Counted from the first letter of the stretch, positions 1 to 15,200 are shown. The stretch is 64,000 nt of DNA from Pieris napi (GCF_905475465.1 NC_062252.1:6014001-6078000), one strand, 5' to 3'. A program made the numbers and translations. The notes: a model not told the origin generated them from the letters alone.

Positions 1-634
1 GGTTGCTAACTCTATTCAGAACATTTTTTTTTTCAACACTGACTTAGCGCACTCTGCTGATGCATTTGAAAACTAATTCACGTTCCAATTAAGCTTCAGC
101 ATTATGCGGCTTCAGCATTATTATAAAAAAAAAAAAAAAAAGTAGCTTATTTTGTCACGACTCAGTAACTTTGTTCAAGAATTATTCATTCGAATGTGTA
201 TTTTAGTCAAAAATAATAAGCAATCTTCAATGAATTAAAACTGTAAATACGACATAATATGTCAATCATTCGCTATCTCACACGCTGTACGCTGATGCCT
301 GGTCTATACCATAGTCCGTCTACGGTTTTAGTCCATATTGTTATTTCCAAGCTATTTTATACGGAAATTGATTTTATTATATTTGATCTCAAATATCTCC
401 TCTATTGGTTAGGAATTCCAAATTTAATTATTTACATCTATTTACTCGTGCTATTCTATCTATTTTTCGAAAACCATGATTCATTTAATTTTCCCGTTTT
501 AAGTTTTTGAAGTAAAACTTCTTTAGGCGCGATTATTCGATAGCGCGTTTTATAAGTCCGTCAGCGACATCTAGTGGTGCATTATTTGAACTGATTTAAG
601 TCGGTTTCTTGGTAGTGTTTAGTGTAAAGCCTAT
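1..634. other. Upstream DNA, no gene recognised
   Basis: AT-rich sequence. A short stretch near 509-531 (gaagtaaaacttctttaggc) matches the terminus of the MITE family found complete at 17661, 41730 and 51537, so it is probably a remnant. Nothing else was recognised. Confidence 0.4.
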
Positions 635-1171
635 GGGTATGTTCCGATATACACTGCGACCACTGTACAGAGTACCGTCAATTTAGTATACTGTGAAACC
701 GTTTCTCTATAGCCAGCTATACTGGTTACAATTTAAAACGGAACGCAGTCCAGTATACTAGTCAGCTTCGTTTTTCGACACAGTTTTCAAATGAGTGCAT
801 CAAAGTTTTTCAATTCAACAAGAAAAACTATTATTGGAGTATTATCGCATTAAAAAAATCTATATTAATATTAACTGTCAATTGAATTAATACTACAAAG
901 AAAGTAAGTTAGAATTTTAAATGTTTGTTATTAAACTGTAAGTTATATCAGCCGTTAGGCATTCAAGTGGTTTTGATTGATCACGTGATCAAAGCACTGC
1001 GAGTACCTTACCTCGAAAACGCCAGTGCTCGCAGTAGAAGTATAGCGGGGATTTGTGACGTCATATATTTCCCTAGGACGCTGCGGCTGTATACTGGCAG
1101 TCCATAGCGGAACGAATTTTTGAACAGTGGGAGCACTATACAGTACTCGCAGTGTATATCGGAACATACCC
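635..1171. mobile_element. Terminal-inverted-repeat element (MITE-like), about 537 bp
   Basis: The left end gggtatgttccgatatacac is repeated inverted at the right end (gtgtatatcggaacataccc). Both outer flanks read TAT, consistent with a short target-site duplication. Inner segments near 739 and 1100 also share inverted blocks. No coding capacity; superfamily not certain. Confidence 0.65.
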
Positions 1172-3005
1172 TATATTACAACGGGGCAACACTGCATACA
1201 TAAATGTATAGTCCTTTTCATGAAAGAAGTCCCCCAGACGCGGCGCTGCAATCGCATAACGTAATGTTGCCATTTATGAGTAAAAAAATTACCTATTTTA
1301 TTTACATTTAACAGATGTAATTTATCATATAATATTATTTTCTGCATACTTCGATGAAACAATATTTCTGTTATGTAAAAAGTATATTTTTATTTACTTA
1401 TATTAGCGGTGTTCTAGCTACTTACAGGGAAAAGATGAGAAAATAGGGTAAAGAAAAGCAATACAATTTTTTATTCAGTTTTATTGCATAATTGTTGGGT
1501 TACAATTTTTTTCGAAGTACACGCCGCTATTTATACCTTCGTTTGTAATTCTTGTTACAGTTTTCTCTGACACACCTGCAATTAAATTATGAACAATTAA
1601 AAATAATAGTAACTTTAACTTGATAATGCTTATGTAATATGTAATATATGTTTTAATTTCAGTTACCTAGTTTCATCACGTTATGTATTTATTCAATTTT
1701 GTCGCAAAAACGAATTTATATCATAAAAGTCCCATCAATACAGCAAAAAATTATTAAATGGCAACTCTAAAAAGTACCTGTTATGGCGCCAACTGTCTTC
1801 CGAACATTGTTTAGTGGTATTAAAACACCTTGATTCTTATGTTCCGCTTCTCAGAACTCTTTCACCTTTAATATCATTTCTCGAGCCGAACTTTTTACAA
1901 CTTTTGGCATTTTAATCAATCTTTAAAATGCACTAAGCTAGTTAAAAATTCACAAACATCTACCACAACAAACGAACTTAATAACATCGACGAATGACAA
2001 CATTGCCGACCTGTCAAATTTAGTTCCAAAAATCACCGCGGGACTTCTTTCATGAAAAGCACTATAACACAAACCTAGGAACAACTGATTGATAGGTTTT
2101 GTTACCTTTACTATTAATATAATATCTTTTATATGATACCTAGCAATCACAACCGTTCGATAATTAAAACTTTGCCATTGTAATTAATAGAGCAAGGAAT
2201 TAAAAAAAAAATTAGTTGGATGTTTATTAGATGTTGGTAGACTGACTTTTTTAAAATGGAGACGGTAGTACCAATTTCAGCCGCCGGCCAAGAAAAGTAT
2301 GTGGCACTGTATTCGACTAACAACAGCTGTTTTCTTGATACAAATTTTATTATTGTCTTTTAAAATATTAAAGTGACAACAAATAAATTCGCAAAAGGTT
2401 TCTGACCGCAAATATATCGCAGAAAGTTGCAAAAAAAGCGCCCATCGTTTTCAAAATATATCCTATGTAAATAGCGACTCTCGGTTCTTAAAACATACTT
2501 AAATAGCTAATTTAGTATAAATATATGAAGAAGAATTTATTGGATTAAAGTTGAATCTTTCTTGGGATTTGTACTGACACTTTAGGGGCTTAATTTAAGA
2601 GGGCGTGGTCTTAAATTAAGTTTGGAATTATAGTCAAGACTCAAGAGTAGACTCTGACGGCTGACCTCTGTTCCCTCAGGGCTCAGGCTATAATCTATAT
2701 TAATTATTAATATACTGTTGCTGTGCAAATTGCAATAGATAAAGTTTTTTAAAGTGTTTTGTTTGAAAATACAAGATTGACCTATGAATATATTTTTCTA
2801 GTCTTGTGCTAATGCCTAATCCTTATCCTAATAATTTATGTCATTAAAGATTTGTTTTGTATTTATATGAGGTAACTCTTAACAAAAGTTGAAACCATTT
2901 TTATTTGTCTATGAGGACAACAACATCTCCCCAAATATAATAGCAAAATACAAGAGCTGCTTACTTGACCACTAGAGTTTAACTTCGCCTTCTATAACAA
3001 ATAAG
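1172..3005. other. Region upstream of TBCK; two minor inverted-repeat features
   Basis: A 19-bp block (cttttcatgaaagaagtcc) near 1217 reappears inverted near 2041, so a repeat family may lie here in two orientations. At 2589-2620 a perfect 12-bp stem (cttaatttaaga / tcttaaattaag) encloses an 8-nt loop. The TBCK promoter must lie in this region, but no clear TATA box or initiator was identified. Confidence 0.35.
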
Positions 3006-3210
3006 ATGATGAATAATATGGATGAAGAAGAGGACTATAAGTTTGCATCCTGTACCTACTTCGCAAGGAACCACCCAGGCGAAACTTGTGGTAGCAATGG
3101 ATTACCGCTTACACCGAGTTCTGTAACAATATTGGGTCGTGCTCAGCGGTTATTAACTATAGAACACAGAAATCTATGCACGTATCTTGATATAATCCGG
3201 GGAAAACATG
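3006..3210 (+). CDS. TBCK: TBCK coding exon 1 (pseudokinase N-lobe)
   Basis: Residues 1-68 plus one base. It contains the family signature SNGLPLTP and ends RGKH, with the last codon split across a GT donor (catG|gtgtgt). It lacks a glycine-rich loop and a VAIK-type lysine, as expected for this pseudokinase. Confidence 0.92.
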
Positions 3211-6200
3211 GTGTGTGTTAGTGTTCAATTGCCAAACAATTCTATATACACCTGTCTATTCTTGAACATCCAACATCCATTCTGTATGTGTCATTGACAC
3301 TTGCACTACTAAATAATGATTCCCTTTGCAAGTACTAAATTATTCTTAGCAAAGCACCAAGACTTTCGCAAAGTCAAAATTTCCACTACACATAATCCTG
3401 TAAAGTAAAATTATTAATAAACCTTGTGCAGTAGCACCAACTAAAAAAGTATACATTAATTGTTTAATATACCATGTTTACTGAATATTCAATTAATATT
3501 TTTATTCCAGAAAGGATAATTGTGGTTGCTGAAGTAATAGGAAAATCATTAGCAGAACATACATCAAAATTTTCAATTCAAGAAATTATAAATATAGGAG
3601 TTCAAATAGCTAATGCTTTGTGTTATCTCCATCAGCAAGGAATAACTCATAGGGCACTCTCTGATGATAATATTTTAATAGATAGTTGTGGTAGAGTAAA
3701 ATTGTACAATTATGGAATGTACTATATGACTGACGGAGGCAAAGAAGTACCATTTCCTCTGGGGTAAATTTTTAGATAATAACTAGTATACTAAATTAAA
3801 TTAATGTAAATGGTCTGTTAATCACGTCTGATTGCGTTAAATTTAAACTGAAAATTATGAATGTCATAAAAAGATGACCAATCATGTTATTTAAAGTTTT
3901 AAAAAGTTATGCTGTTCAATCTTATCTTTTGGTTGGAAATGTTAAAATGTTAGTCAAAGTAGAAGCCAAATGAAGTATCATTTACATTTTCAGACTTCCA
4001 CGCTACCTAAGCCCTGAAACCATATTGAATGGTGCTGGACCGTCAGCAGATATATGGAGTTTTGGTATAATTCTGTTGGAGCTGTGCATTGGTAAATTAT
4101 GGAGTACTTTGAAACCTGGTCCAATATTAAGAAGAATACTTACACTTGTCCATGCCAATAACCCAGCAGAGAGGATTGCTAGAGAACATGACTGCTATGA
4201 TTCTTATAAGGTAAAGCTATACATTACTTACTAAGTGAGAATAGTAAACACTTTCTGGCCAATTAAAGTGAAAATTATGTTTATTAGATTAAAGACTGAT
4301 AGTAAGGGTCTGTTTCACAATGTATGGATAAAGTACCAAATAGCTATGCAACACATAAAGTATTTGGAAGATAAATTGTGCTATTTGACACTTCATCGGA
4401 CTCATAACTTAAGATGGACTTTATGTGACGAATAGCGCTATCTGACAGTCGTGAAACGCAACAATAGTGTTTATCCTACCAATAAGTAATAAATAGCTAA
4501 TTTGGAACTTATGTAGAACTTATCCGTACATTGTGAAACAGACCCTAAGAATATTTTTCCCTAAAGCTTATACATAGTGACTTAAATCGTAAACAATTTC
4601 CACTTACAGGTATATTTCTTTCCCATACGTAATGGTTGCAGTAAAATGTTATATTTTTAATTGTATGTTACATGGTCTACGAAGGCATCAATTTCATATA
4701 CAGTGGCCTTGGATAGTGAATATTTTTTTTTTTAATGAGTAAGATTAGGAAATTTAATAGCATACTTATGTGTTCCAAAGTACCAAAATTATGTCTGAAA
4801 CTTTATAATTTCTCAATCTTTTACAGGCACTGCCAGAAAATATTAGAGAGGTCATAGAGAAATGCCTTACAATATATCCAAGTGAACGATCTACATTTTC
4901 TGAGATCCTTGAAGTTTTAAAGAAGATTAACAATCAAAAACCGATAGATCTTAAAATACCCAGAGGTTTATTAGGATGTAAGTTACAATATCTTTACCAC
5001 TGGTGGCAATTGGCTGGTGGTGATATCATTTCAGAGCTAAAAAGAAATGGTTTAATCAAAAATAGTCCGCCAATTTTGTCTATGCCTGTGTAAGTAATTT
5101 TTTCTTTATTTCTAAATCCTGCATTAGATATAGACATAGACATAACATTTATTACAAACGAAAACACACACACATAAACACACAAAATAACAATACTTAA
5201 AGAAAACATAAAATAAAATAAGACATCAAAAACAATAAAAATTAAAATTAAGAAATTTTCTTTTGCATTAAGAATTATATGTAATAGTGAATCTAACAGA
5301 ACATCTTTTAACTGAATATAAGATTTAATTACTTGATTTATCAAGCGATACTGGATTAGTGAGAATGAGCATTCCGCTCACCCTTCAACATCTCTTTCTA
5401 TGTACGCATTTAATACTCCCTTAAAAAATCGTGTGACAACCAAATTTCCTTATATACAAAGGGTTATTTGTTTTTGGTTTATGAATAAGTTTTCTTAAAC
5501 TTCAACTTAAAAATTACTGTTTTCAGTGCAATACTTCTAGACGGCTGCACCATAGGTGGCAAAAAGAATGCTCTATTTGACAGACGGATAGCCAAATATA
5601 GTTTACAAATATTAAAAAATCGCTTAGCACATATATCACCTCATGATTTCTACCCTCTAATGCATGAGAAACGGAAAGAGTGTGACACTGTATCATTACC
5701 AAAGATTATACGGGAGAGAGATACTGAATATCAGTTTTATAGACTACTTTGGTTTCAAAGGCTTCTTCATGTAAGTATTTGACATATTTAGTTTATCATT
5801 GAGACATATGGGGTACATACAATAATATATAACTAGCAGACTCGGCCAAGCGTTGCTGTGGCTAAGGTTTTTGTTATATTACATAGTAGTAAACTATTCA
5901 AGGGAAACAGTAGGAGAACACTCATTACTGAATGGGGACCGCCATACTTTTTTGGTGGTAATGCCATTAAATTGTAGCTTACGTGAAACGTTGGTACTTT
6001 CAACAGCGCCACCTGTTAGAATTGTGGCTGTCAAATAATAAACAAATAATTTACAATAAAATAATATTGCGGATATAAAATAAGATTTAAGCTAACCTAT
6101 CTTGTAAGTTAGATTAAACTGCACACGGTAAGCAAATTTGATTGAAATCGCTTAAGTAGTTTAGGAGTTCATAGCGGACAAACAACGTGACGCGTAATTT

Positions 6201-9200
6201 ATATATATTAAGATATCATCATGCTAACATTTTTTTTTAATTTGTGAGTTTTACTGGATTTGATTTGATTTTAAGTTTAATATTTATACCCACCAAGGTG
6301 TATTATTTTTTGTTCAAAATTTTATTATTAAAATTAAATTATATTTATGCTGGTCTCCAAGTGTGTTCTAGTGTGAAATATTCTTCCTATATTTAATAAA
6401 TTAGTACTAGAACTAATCTTAAAAAATATTTTTTCTATTACACCTTTCAATACCATATTATCTCCAAACTTAAACGATATCTTTTGAAGATTAATACAAA
6501 ATTCTCAAACGGGATGGTACATATAAATTATTTACTTAGGGTTACCCATACACATCTCAATATATAAGGGCCCAAGCTGAAGTCGACATACCTCCATTGG
6601 TCCGGGGTGATGTATGGGCCGCGTTATTGGGCGTTTTTGGAGATATTGAAGATCAGTATGAAAGGATTGATAAGGAGACACCTACGCCGACTGACAGACA
6701 GGTATAATTATTTGGAGATTTTTGACCCCCCCCCCATGTAACGCGCCGTAACGTTTTTCTGTATAATTTACAATAGTAAAACGTTAAACCCAGTGACTCT
6801 TTATATCTAAAAGTTACCATTATGTGGTGTAAAGTACTGGAAAGTCGAAAATAATATTAACAATAGCGCGTAATTCAATCCCCGCATAGTAACGTAAATT
6901 ACAAAATGACCCCCCCCCCCAATACTTGAACGCTCCCTAAATAAATAATAATGGAACTCAAAAGTTTATGTAGAATTTTTTCACGTTAACTTGGTTGGAG
7001 TTGTTAATCTTTATATTATTTATCTAGAAATGCGGCTGTTTTATTTATTATTGATATTTTTATACAGATTGATGTGGACATACCCCGCTGTCACCAGTAC
7101 TGCTGGTTGTTATGTGGTCGCGCCGGGCATAGAACCTTAAAGCGTTTGTTAAAAGCTTGGTTGTTAACCAACCCGCAATATGTTTATTGGCAAGGATTAG
7201 ACTCACTGACCGCACCATTCTTATACTTGAACTTTTGCAATGAAGGTAATAGTTTAACAATATAAATAAACGATAACGGAAATTTACGCGATATATTTAA
7301 ATAAAAAATATATTTATAAGAGTTTAATAATAATTTTACATAACTTCTTGTCTTTGTCTTGGTCAGAGACAATTTTCAGTTTTTTTATGTAATGATTATA
7401 TAAAAATGACCAAACCCAAATTCAAAATCTAGTTATTTATGAATAAAGAAATTTAGTTTTGCGTTTGTAGTGTACCTGTGTTTTAAATGACTTAAAACTT
7501 ATTATTAAAATTCATTACCTTATTTTTTAAATTAATGAACAGAAATTAAATAAAAAGAAAACGTCTAGTCTAGAAATTTAAGGTTAAAGCATTATTATTA
7601 AAATCGTTTATTAATAATAATTAGGGATGCATCGATTATACGCTTTTTTGCCGATACGATACCGATGCCGATACACTTATAGGAATATCGTCGATACCGA
7701 TACCGATACCAACGCTCGAGCAAAAAATATTATTTATAAATGTGTATAATAAATAACTTTATACAAAATAACCAATATTAAAAAAACATCTTCCAGCCCG
7801 TGCGTTCGCCTGTCTATCGGCATTTGTTCCGAAGTTTTTACACAAATTCTTCCTGAAGGACAATAGTGCTGTTATCAAGGAATATTTAGCGAAATTTTGG
7901 CAAATTACGACGTTTCATGAACCAGAATTGGCTGCACATTTACACGATATTAACTTTGTGCCAGAGCTTTTCGCTATTCCGTGGTTCTTAACTATGTTTT
8001 CACGTAAGTATATAACAATTTCTACAACTATTGTTTAAAAATAGCCCCACAAATTAATGGGTTTATTATATATATTACTAGCAGACCGGCCAAGCGTTGC
8101 TGTGGCTAAGGTTTTTGTTATATTACATAGTAGCAAACTATTCAAGGGAAACGGTAGGAGAACACTAGTCACCATGCTTTTTTGGTCGTTATGCCATTAA
8201 ATTGTAGCTTATTTGAAACGTTGGTATGTACTTTCAACACAGCGCCATCTCTTAGAATTGAATTTTATTTTTTTATTGAATTGTATTAAATCTCAGATAA
8301 TAAAAAAATATTTTGCAATAAAATAATATTGCGGGTATAAATTGAGATGTAAGCTATCCTATCTTTCAAGTTGGATCAAATTACACACGGTGTGCAAATT
8401 TGATTGAAATCGGTTCGGTAGTTTAGGAGTCCATCGCGGACAAACAACGTGACACGTAATTTATATGTATTAAGATAATGGGTTAATTTGGTTTGGTTCA
8501 GCAGTGTTGGTTTATATTGAAGGCACGTTCATTGATAGATCACTAAAAACAGTGTATGCATGTGTAGTTTCGAGACTTTTGTATTGAGAGTTTCCATGGG
8601 CAGGTATCACTTAACATCAGGCGAATCTCCTGTCCGTTAGCCCCCTATTCTATAAAAATTTGCAACTTCCGCCTAAGTCTTTCTTGGCGTCCATGCGTCG
8701 GGTTGTCTCTCTCCCTAAAATATGGCGAGGGGGCCGATGGCTGGCCATGCGTCATACTCGTGAACGGGTGCTACTTGTGGTGACTGGTCAAACATGAATT
8801 CGTGTATGCGTTGATGTTAGTTATTTCGACTATGTATTTGCGTGTTGTTCCCACGAGAATGTAAGTGCGTGCTCCTATTTCACCATGCCTACTGCTGATA
8901 GGGGACAAATCTTTGTTTTTATAATTTTTTATTAATTACTTAATATGTCATGTGGAACATGGTGTAATGGTTGCAACTCCTTACAAACATTGTGTAAAAC
9001 AAAAAACTTGGCGATTAAGAGTGGCGGAGAGTTTATTGCCAGTTCTTCTCGTCCGTTCACGCACTTGATTTGAGAACTGGCAGTAAATGTAAAATTAAAA
9101 GCATTTAATATTTGATATGTGTTTCTTTATTGACGTTCATAAGTGTACATTGTGTTACCTAAATGAATAAATGATTTTGACTAGACTTGGAATCCGTAAC

Positions 9201-12200
9201 CCTTGTTTAATTGTAATCAAAATATGATTTATTTACGTTACATTAGTTTAATAAAATACTCCTAAATTCTTTCAAAAGTAGGACGTAGACGGACGAGAAC
9301 TGGCAATAAATTCCCCGTCACTGTTTGTGTGTTGCAAGCATTGATATACAAAAAACCCAAGATGCACACTCAACGTCAAAAAAACGTCCTCAAAAAATGA
9401 GCGCAACATTCTAAATTGTGCGCTCATTTCAAATAGTCTCGCGTCTAATGAGTGGAGTCGATGTTATTTATTTGTGTTTTTTTTTATAAATAAATTTATG
9501 TACTTTAGAACTTTTTTGTGTGAAGTTTTTGACAAATATATTTACGCTATATAAAGTGTAGGTCAGGAAGTAGCCAATTTAACATTTTTTTTTAATTTAA
9601 AGAAAAAACTTTTTAACCGGATGAAAGTTATGTATTATTATAAATTTACAACTATTTAACATCCAACACCTTTTGTCTTCAGTCACCGTGACCACGCACG
9701 CTTTAAAGCACCCGAAAAGTCGGATAAATTTAAAATTATGTAAAATAGTTGTAAATAAAAAAGTCATGTTCGACTCTACTCAATACCTTGTCCTACCGAC
9801 CACGGTCGGTCGTAAAATTTTATTGCTTTAAGTACGTATACACTGCGTTGTAATAACAACTTTAAGCAATTCGCGTAAGGTTGATTTTGCAATAATATAT
9901 GCTTGTAACATATACTGTTATAGACATACTGTTATAGAAAGGGACAGAAATAGTGTTTCGGGACACTTTCGAGCGTTACTTTTATTCGAAACTGTGCATC
10001 TTGGGTTTTTTCTATATCAATGGTTGCAAGTTTATTTTCTTAACATTCCAATTTCCCACAGACGTTTTTCCCCTTCACAAGATCGTGCACCTATGGGACG
10101 CTTTGTTAGTGGAAGGGCCACAACTTCCACTATTCATGGGTCTTGGGATATTACGCCAATTGAGGGACACTCTTCTCGATTCGGGATTTAATGAATGCAT
10201 TTTGCTTTTCTCGGATCTTCCTGAGATAGATATTGGGGAGTGTGTTAAGGTTGGTTTCGCTTTTTCATAATGAAATCATTTATTTTTTTATAGTAGCGTA
10301 AACAAATTCGGAAGAGTGTTTAGAAATAAAAAAATATGTAAATTGTATTGAATAGGCTCCAAAAATACAGGACTGATATGAAAAAGAATTCCCTGATTCT
10401 GAGAGTTTATTTATTTATTAAAGTTTACCACATCATACATAGTACTAAATCTACGGCATATGTTACAAAATCTTTTATCTAAAATGTATGACAATTGAAG
10501 TAAACATAAGTGTCACAAAAAATATATTAAAAATACACAAGATATAATAAGCATACAATAAAGTTACCAGAAATTTTTGGTAAAGCAGAAAAAAAAACAA
10601 CAGTAAAACAGCGAATTAGGTTTCTCTATAACCGATCAGCCTACTACCGAATATATCCAGCTCCGGATAAATACTGTTAAAATCGCGAAGAATTCGAAAG
10701 ATAGGTGCCTGAACTCCAAGGTTGGGTTTTGCAGAAGGAATTTGGAATATTGCTGATTTTAGACCTAGGGAATGAGTAAGGGTCAACAATTTTAATATCC
10801 TGTAAGAGGTCACTGCTGTGTATATGATTATTTAGCAATTTATATAAGAGTTCTGATTGAAAATACGATTATGTAACCCAAGTTGTGAAAAATACCAATA
10901 AAGATTCTTCGCGTACGCTTTAGAAACTATTGACAATAGAGCAAAGTGATGTACCACAGTTTTATAGACGACAATCGACAAAAAGTCCGTTATACCATAA
11001 CGTCTAACAAAGAAATATCTATTAACCGAGAAAGTTAATAAAGTTTCCCTAAAAACCTATAAAGTTTCAGGATATTATATTACTTTACTTTGGTTACGTA
11101 CCGTCTCAAGCCAAGAGAAAAATTATAAAAAATAATATTTATGTGAGTGTCAATATGTATGTTTATTATTCATATACATGCAGTGCCAAAGGTAGATAAT
11201 ATAGCTTAGTGCTTTATTGTGCGACTTAAGCCCTAAAGTTAGCCAGTCATGCGTTCGATTCCGTGCAGAAATATTTTTATTTAAATTTTTCTTGTACAAT
11301 AGACTATGAGAAAGAGGTTTATGGTGTTACTGTATTATTTATGTATACTAATATTATGAAAATGAAAGATTTGGAGTTTGTTTGTACTGAATAACCTTTC
11401 ATCGATAAATACCTAGGAAAAAAAATTAAATTAGTTCCCTAAACCGCAGGACACAGCTTATATATAAAATAATGTTTTTTTTGTGTTCATGTAATCTTTT
11501 AAGTCCTAATTATTAATATCTGTTTACAAGTTCGTTTTAAACCTTTATCATGGTTATACTGGTTTGAAACACAATTAAAATGTTTATCAAATATCGTGAT
11601 AAGTTTACGTTTCAAAGACCGACAAAGTACTTATTCGATAGTGAAAAATACTTTTGTGCCAAATAGATATTATAAATATATGTATAGACCCGCATTTGTA
11701 ATTTGCATTTGGGCTGGAACAAAAAGAAATATTAAAATTTTATTGATTTCAACTCGATCAATTTAAAAACTATAGAAACAATACTTTAATTTTTATTTAA
11801 AGGTCGAAATTTTACATCGCACCATAAGCTGTTCTTCATTTTCTATTTGATTCTTTTTCTATTTCCGAAATGCGAGTCTCATATCTAACTATCTGTTTCC
11901 TATAGAGAGTGCATTTAAATATTCTTTTACTTAGAAAAAACAAGACTCAAAAAGTCAGTTACCGTATGAAGTTTGATATTGTCTTTATATGCCTTATTTC
12001 TATTACGACGATAAAAAAAACAAGAGGCATGTATCTTTAAAACACACATACACAACGCAAATCCATAGAGATACGTTTTTCTATAATTATTTTACTAGCG
12101 TAAGTTTTTGTTGGGCAAATTTATTACTGGCACAATATTAGGTCATCACACTATGGTCAGATCAGTCAACAACCTCCATGAATTAGAAGTCAATGAACCA

Positions 12201-15200
12201 ATTCGCTGTCTAGTTATTCAGTTATCGCCTCGTAAACTGGTATTTGCATTTGTTAAACGTAATTTGAATTGTAATGATTATGTGCGAAGGTAAGAGGATA
12301 TTATAGATAGAACTAGGTTTTAAACTTTGTTCGTGTGGTTATATAAACCTTACCATTTATAAAGAGTCTACTCCTAGAGTCCCTATCTCTATTGGCACTG
12401 GGCACTGCGTACGGAATATCTTAAATGTCGTCTCATGGACGTCTCACGCTACTTTTCCTTTGTGAAAATATATTCCACACAAGGAATTTTACCATGGAGA
12501 GTGTTCAGAGGAGAGACGTCGAGACAGAATACGAAATTCCACCCGTATCACCTCGACGTCCGCCGTTCCACAACTGAGCGTTTTTCAAGGCAGTTTTTGC
12601 CGCGCACCACCACTATGTGGAACCAGCTGCCCACTGAAGTATTTCCGAACCAATTCGACTTAGGGTCCTTCAAGAAAAGAGCGTACCAATTCTTAAAAGG
12701 CCGGCAACGCACTTGCGTGCCCTCTGGTATTAAGAGTGTCCATGGGCGGCGGTATCACTTAACATCAGGTGAGCCTCCTGCCCGTTTGCCTCCCGTTCTA
12801 TAAAAAAAAAAGGAAAGAGTACTCCATCCCTTGTGCACCGGGTTCGATTGTAAATAGAAAACCTTGTAGGTGAACCCAGTGACTACTACCTACTGTAAAA
12901 TAATCCCGAATTTAGGAATCAGGTCTGAAACGTGAATAATACGTTATAAGAATTGCTATCGCGTAACTTGCGTATTATTCTTATTGGAGATATGTTCTAA
13001 CACATTTCTTTTCAATGCATCGTTTAATGGGTTATTGTATGCAAATTTGATAAGGGTAAAATCAGTCTGAATGGCTTTTCAATTAAGGTACGATTTGTGA
13101 CACTTTGAGGTATTTTTGGAATAAAAAAAAATTAGTCGAAATTTGAAAAACATTTGAAATTTTTACTTCCGGTTTTGGACTTGAAATTTTTTTATTTTTC
13201 AAAATTTATGTTCTAATCAAAAAGGGATAAGAAAGATCTATACGAATTGCAAAGCGTCATTTTTTTTTCCTAATAGAAAATAATCTCCAAAAAAATTGAT
13301 GTTTATTTTTCAAGTTACGTTGCTATGAAACAACTAGTATACTTAATAATATATACTTTGAGGTATTTTTGGAATAAAAAAAATTGGTCGAAGTTTTTGG
13401 AAAACTCTTTTGAAATTTTTACTTCCTGCTTTGGACTTGATTTTTTTCTTATTTTTCAAAATTTATTTGCTTATCAAAAAGGGATAAGAAAGATCTATAC
13501 GAATTGCAAAGCGTCATATTTTTTTTATTTTTTCCTAATAGAAAATAATCTCCAAAAAAAAATTGATTTAGCATTGTTTATTAAAGGTAAAAAAAAAAAC
13601 AAAAAAAACATCATATAAAAGGGTTCATACCAATTTTACTCTACTTAATTTTGAGTGTCATTTAACTTGTATTTACTAAAAACAATAATACAATAATATC
13701 ATTTTTTAGGCGTCAATCGAAATGAGTCGAAACACACCGCGCAGTATCAGCTATAGAAGATTCACTAACGAACCAGAAATTAAGGATCCTATGGTAAGTG
13801 GATAATTGCTATATTGACAAATTTAATGAATAACAATGTAAAATTTATATAAAACAAGAAAGCGAAATAATTAAAGTGTTTTGGTGAGCCTTCTGCCCGT
13901 TTTATAAAAACTAATTGTTCTATAAAAAAAACTGTTTGGCAAATGTATGAAACAAATATATCAAGTAATAAAAAAAATACAAAATAATGCAAACATGACT
14001 AATTAAAAATAATTTAGTTTGTTATTTGTCCCAAAATGTTTACAATTTCAAACTATTTTTAGAGAATTAGATTAGATAAATTTTGATATACATATTTTAG
14101 ACGATAATAGAAATAATTGTAATAATTATTTTGTAGTATTCGATGGTGTCCTGTTTCAATAAAACACCTGATCGCTATAAATTATATTTTTAATTTCGGT
14201 ATTTGCATTAATCAAGATAGTATGTTCTATGCAAGCAATAAAATGTGTATGTGTGTTGCACTAAAATGGCAAGGCCAGATACTGATAAAATTCATGCATA
14301 TAAAAATTTAAATTTTTATTTTTGTTCTCCTAAATCTTATTAATATTTATTAAATTATATATATATATATTTAGTACAATGTGCAAAAAAAAATTGCGTG
14401 TTTAGCATGACGTAAAATGACTTGCCCATACTTATATCGTCGCATAAAGAAGAATTGCTGTATTATATATTTTGTATGTAATGTCTCAAGAATAAATTTG
14501 ACTCAATAATATATTAAAAGCAGTGTAAGGTGCTTAAAGGTTTCTAATAACAATCGCTATGTGTATGATTTGGTGACGAGATCCAGGCAACTTATAGAGT
14601 CGGTATACTTTTCGGGAATCACATTTTGTTCTAAGTTTCGACTCCATATCTGTGGTTCAGACTTAATTAGTATAATAATCTTAATTACGGCATTGAACTT
14701 TATAGGACTACGAGGAAACCAGTTTAATAATATCATCTGTTAATATATTTTATTGTTGTTGACGTGTTTTATAATCAATATGGAATGTCATTAGATGACA
14801 GAGTGAATGCATAATTTAATTACCAATTACTTTTAATAGCCATGTCATTTACTGTTAAAATAGTATTGGTTGCTATAGCAATAATATCTGTAAATGATTA
14901 TACTTTACTATAGGTCGGTTATCGAAAGCTGGCGGGTTCACAGTACTCACACTAATGCAATTTCACATACAGTATGTTCAAAATATGATTTTTTTGCCAT
15001 GCTATACATTTTAGTGTACTCTGGTTTTAGTAAGGTTGGGTGGGTTGTAAATAAATAAAAATGTGTCAAATACATACAAATATTAGGTGCATACGAGGAT
15101 GGATCCAAAAGTTCTAAGCCAGACCAAGAACGTGAAAGAGTAGTTCGTGTAAATAATTTTTCATTTTTCGACATAAGCTCCATCTAGCTCAACACTTTTA

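Noticed and set aside
12108..12293. 61-codon open frame in TBCK intron 9 as an exon
   Set aside because: TBCK joins in frame without it and it matches nothing in the TBCK family.
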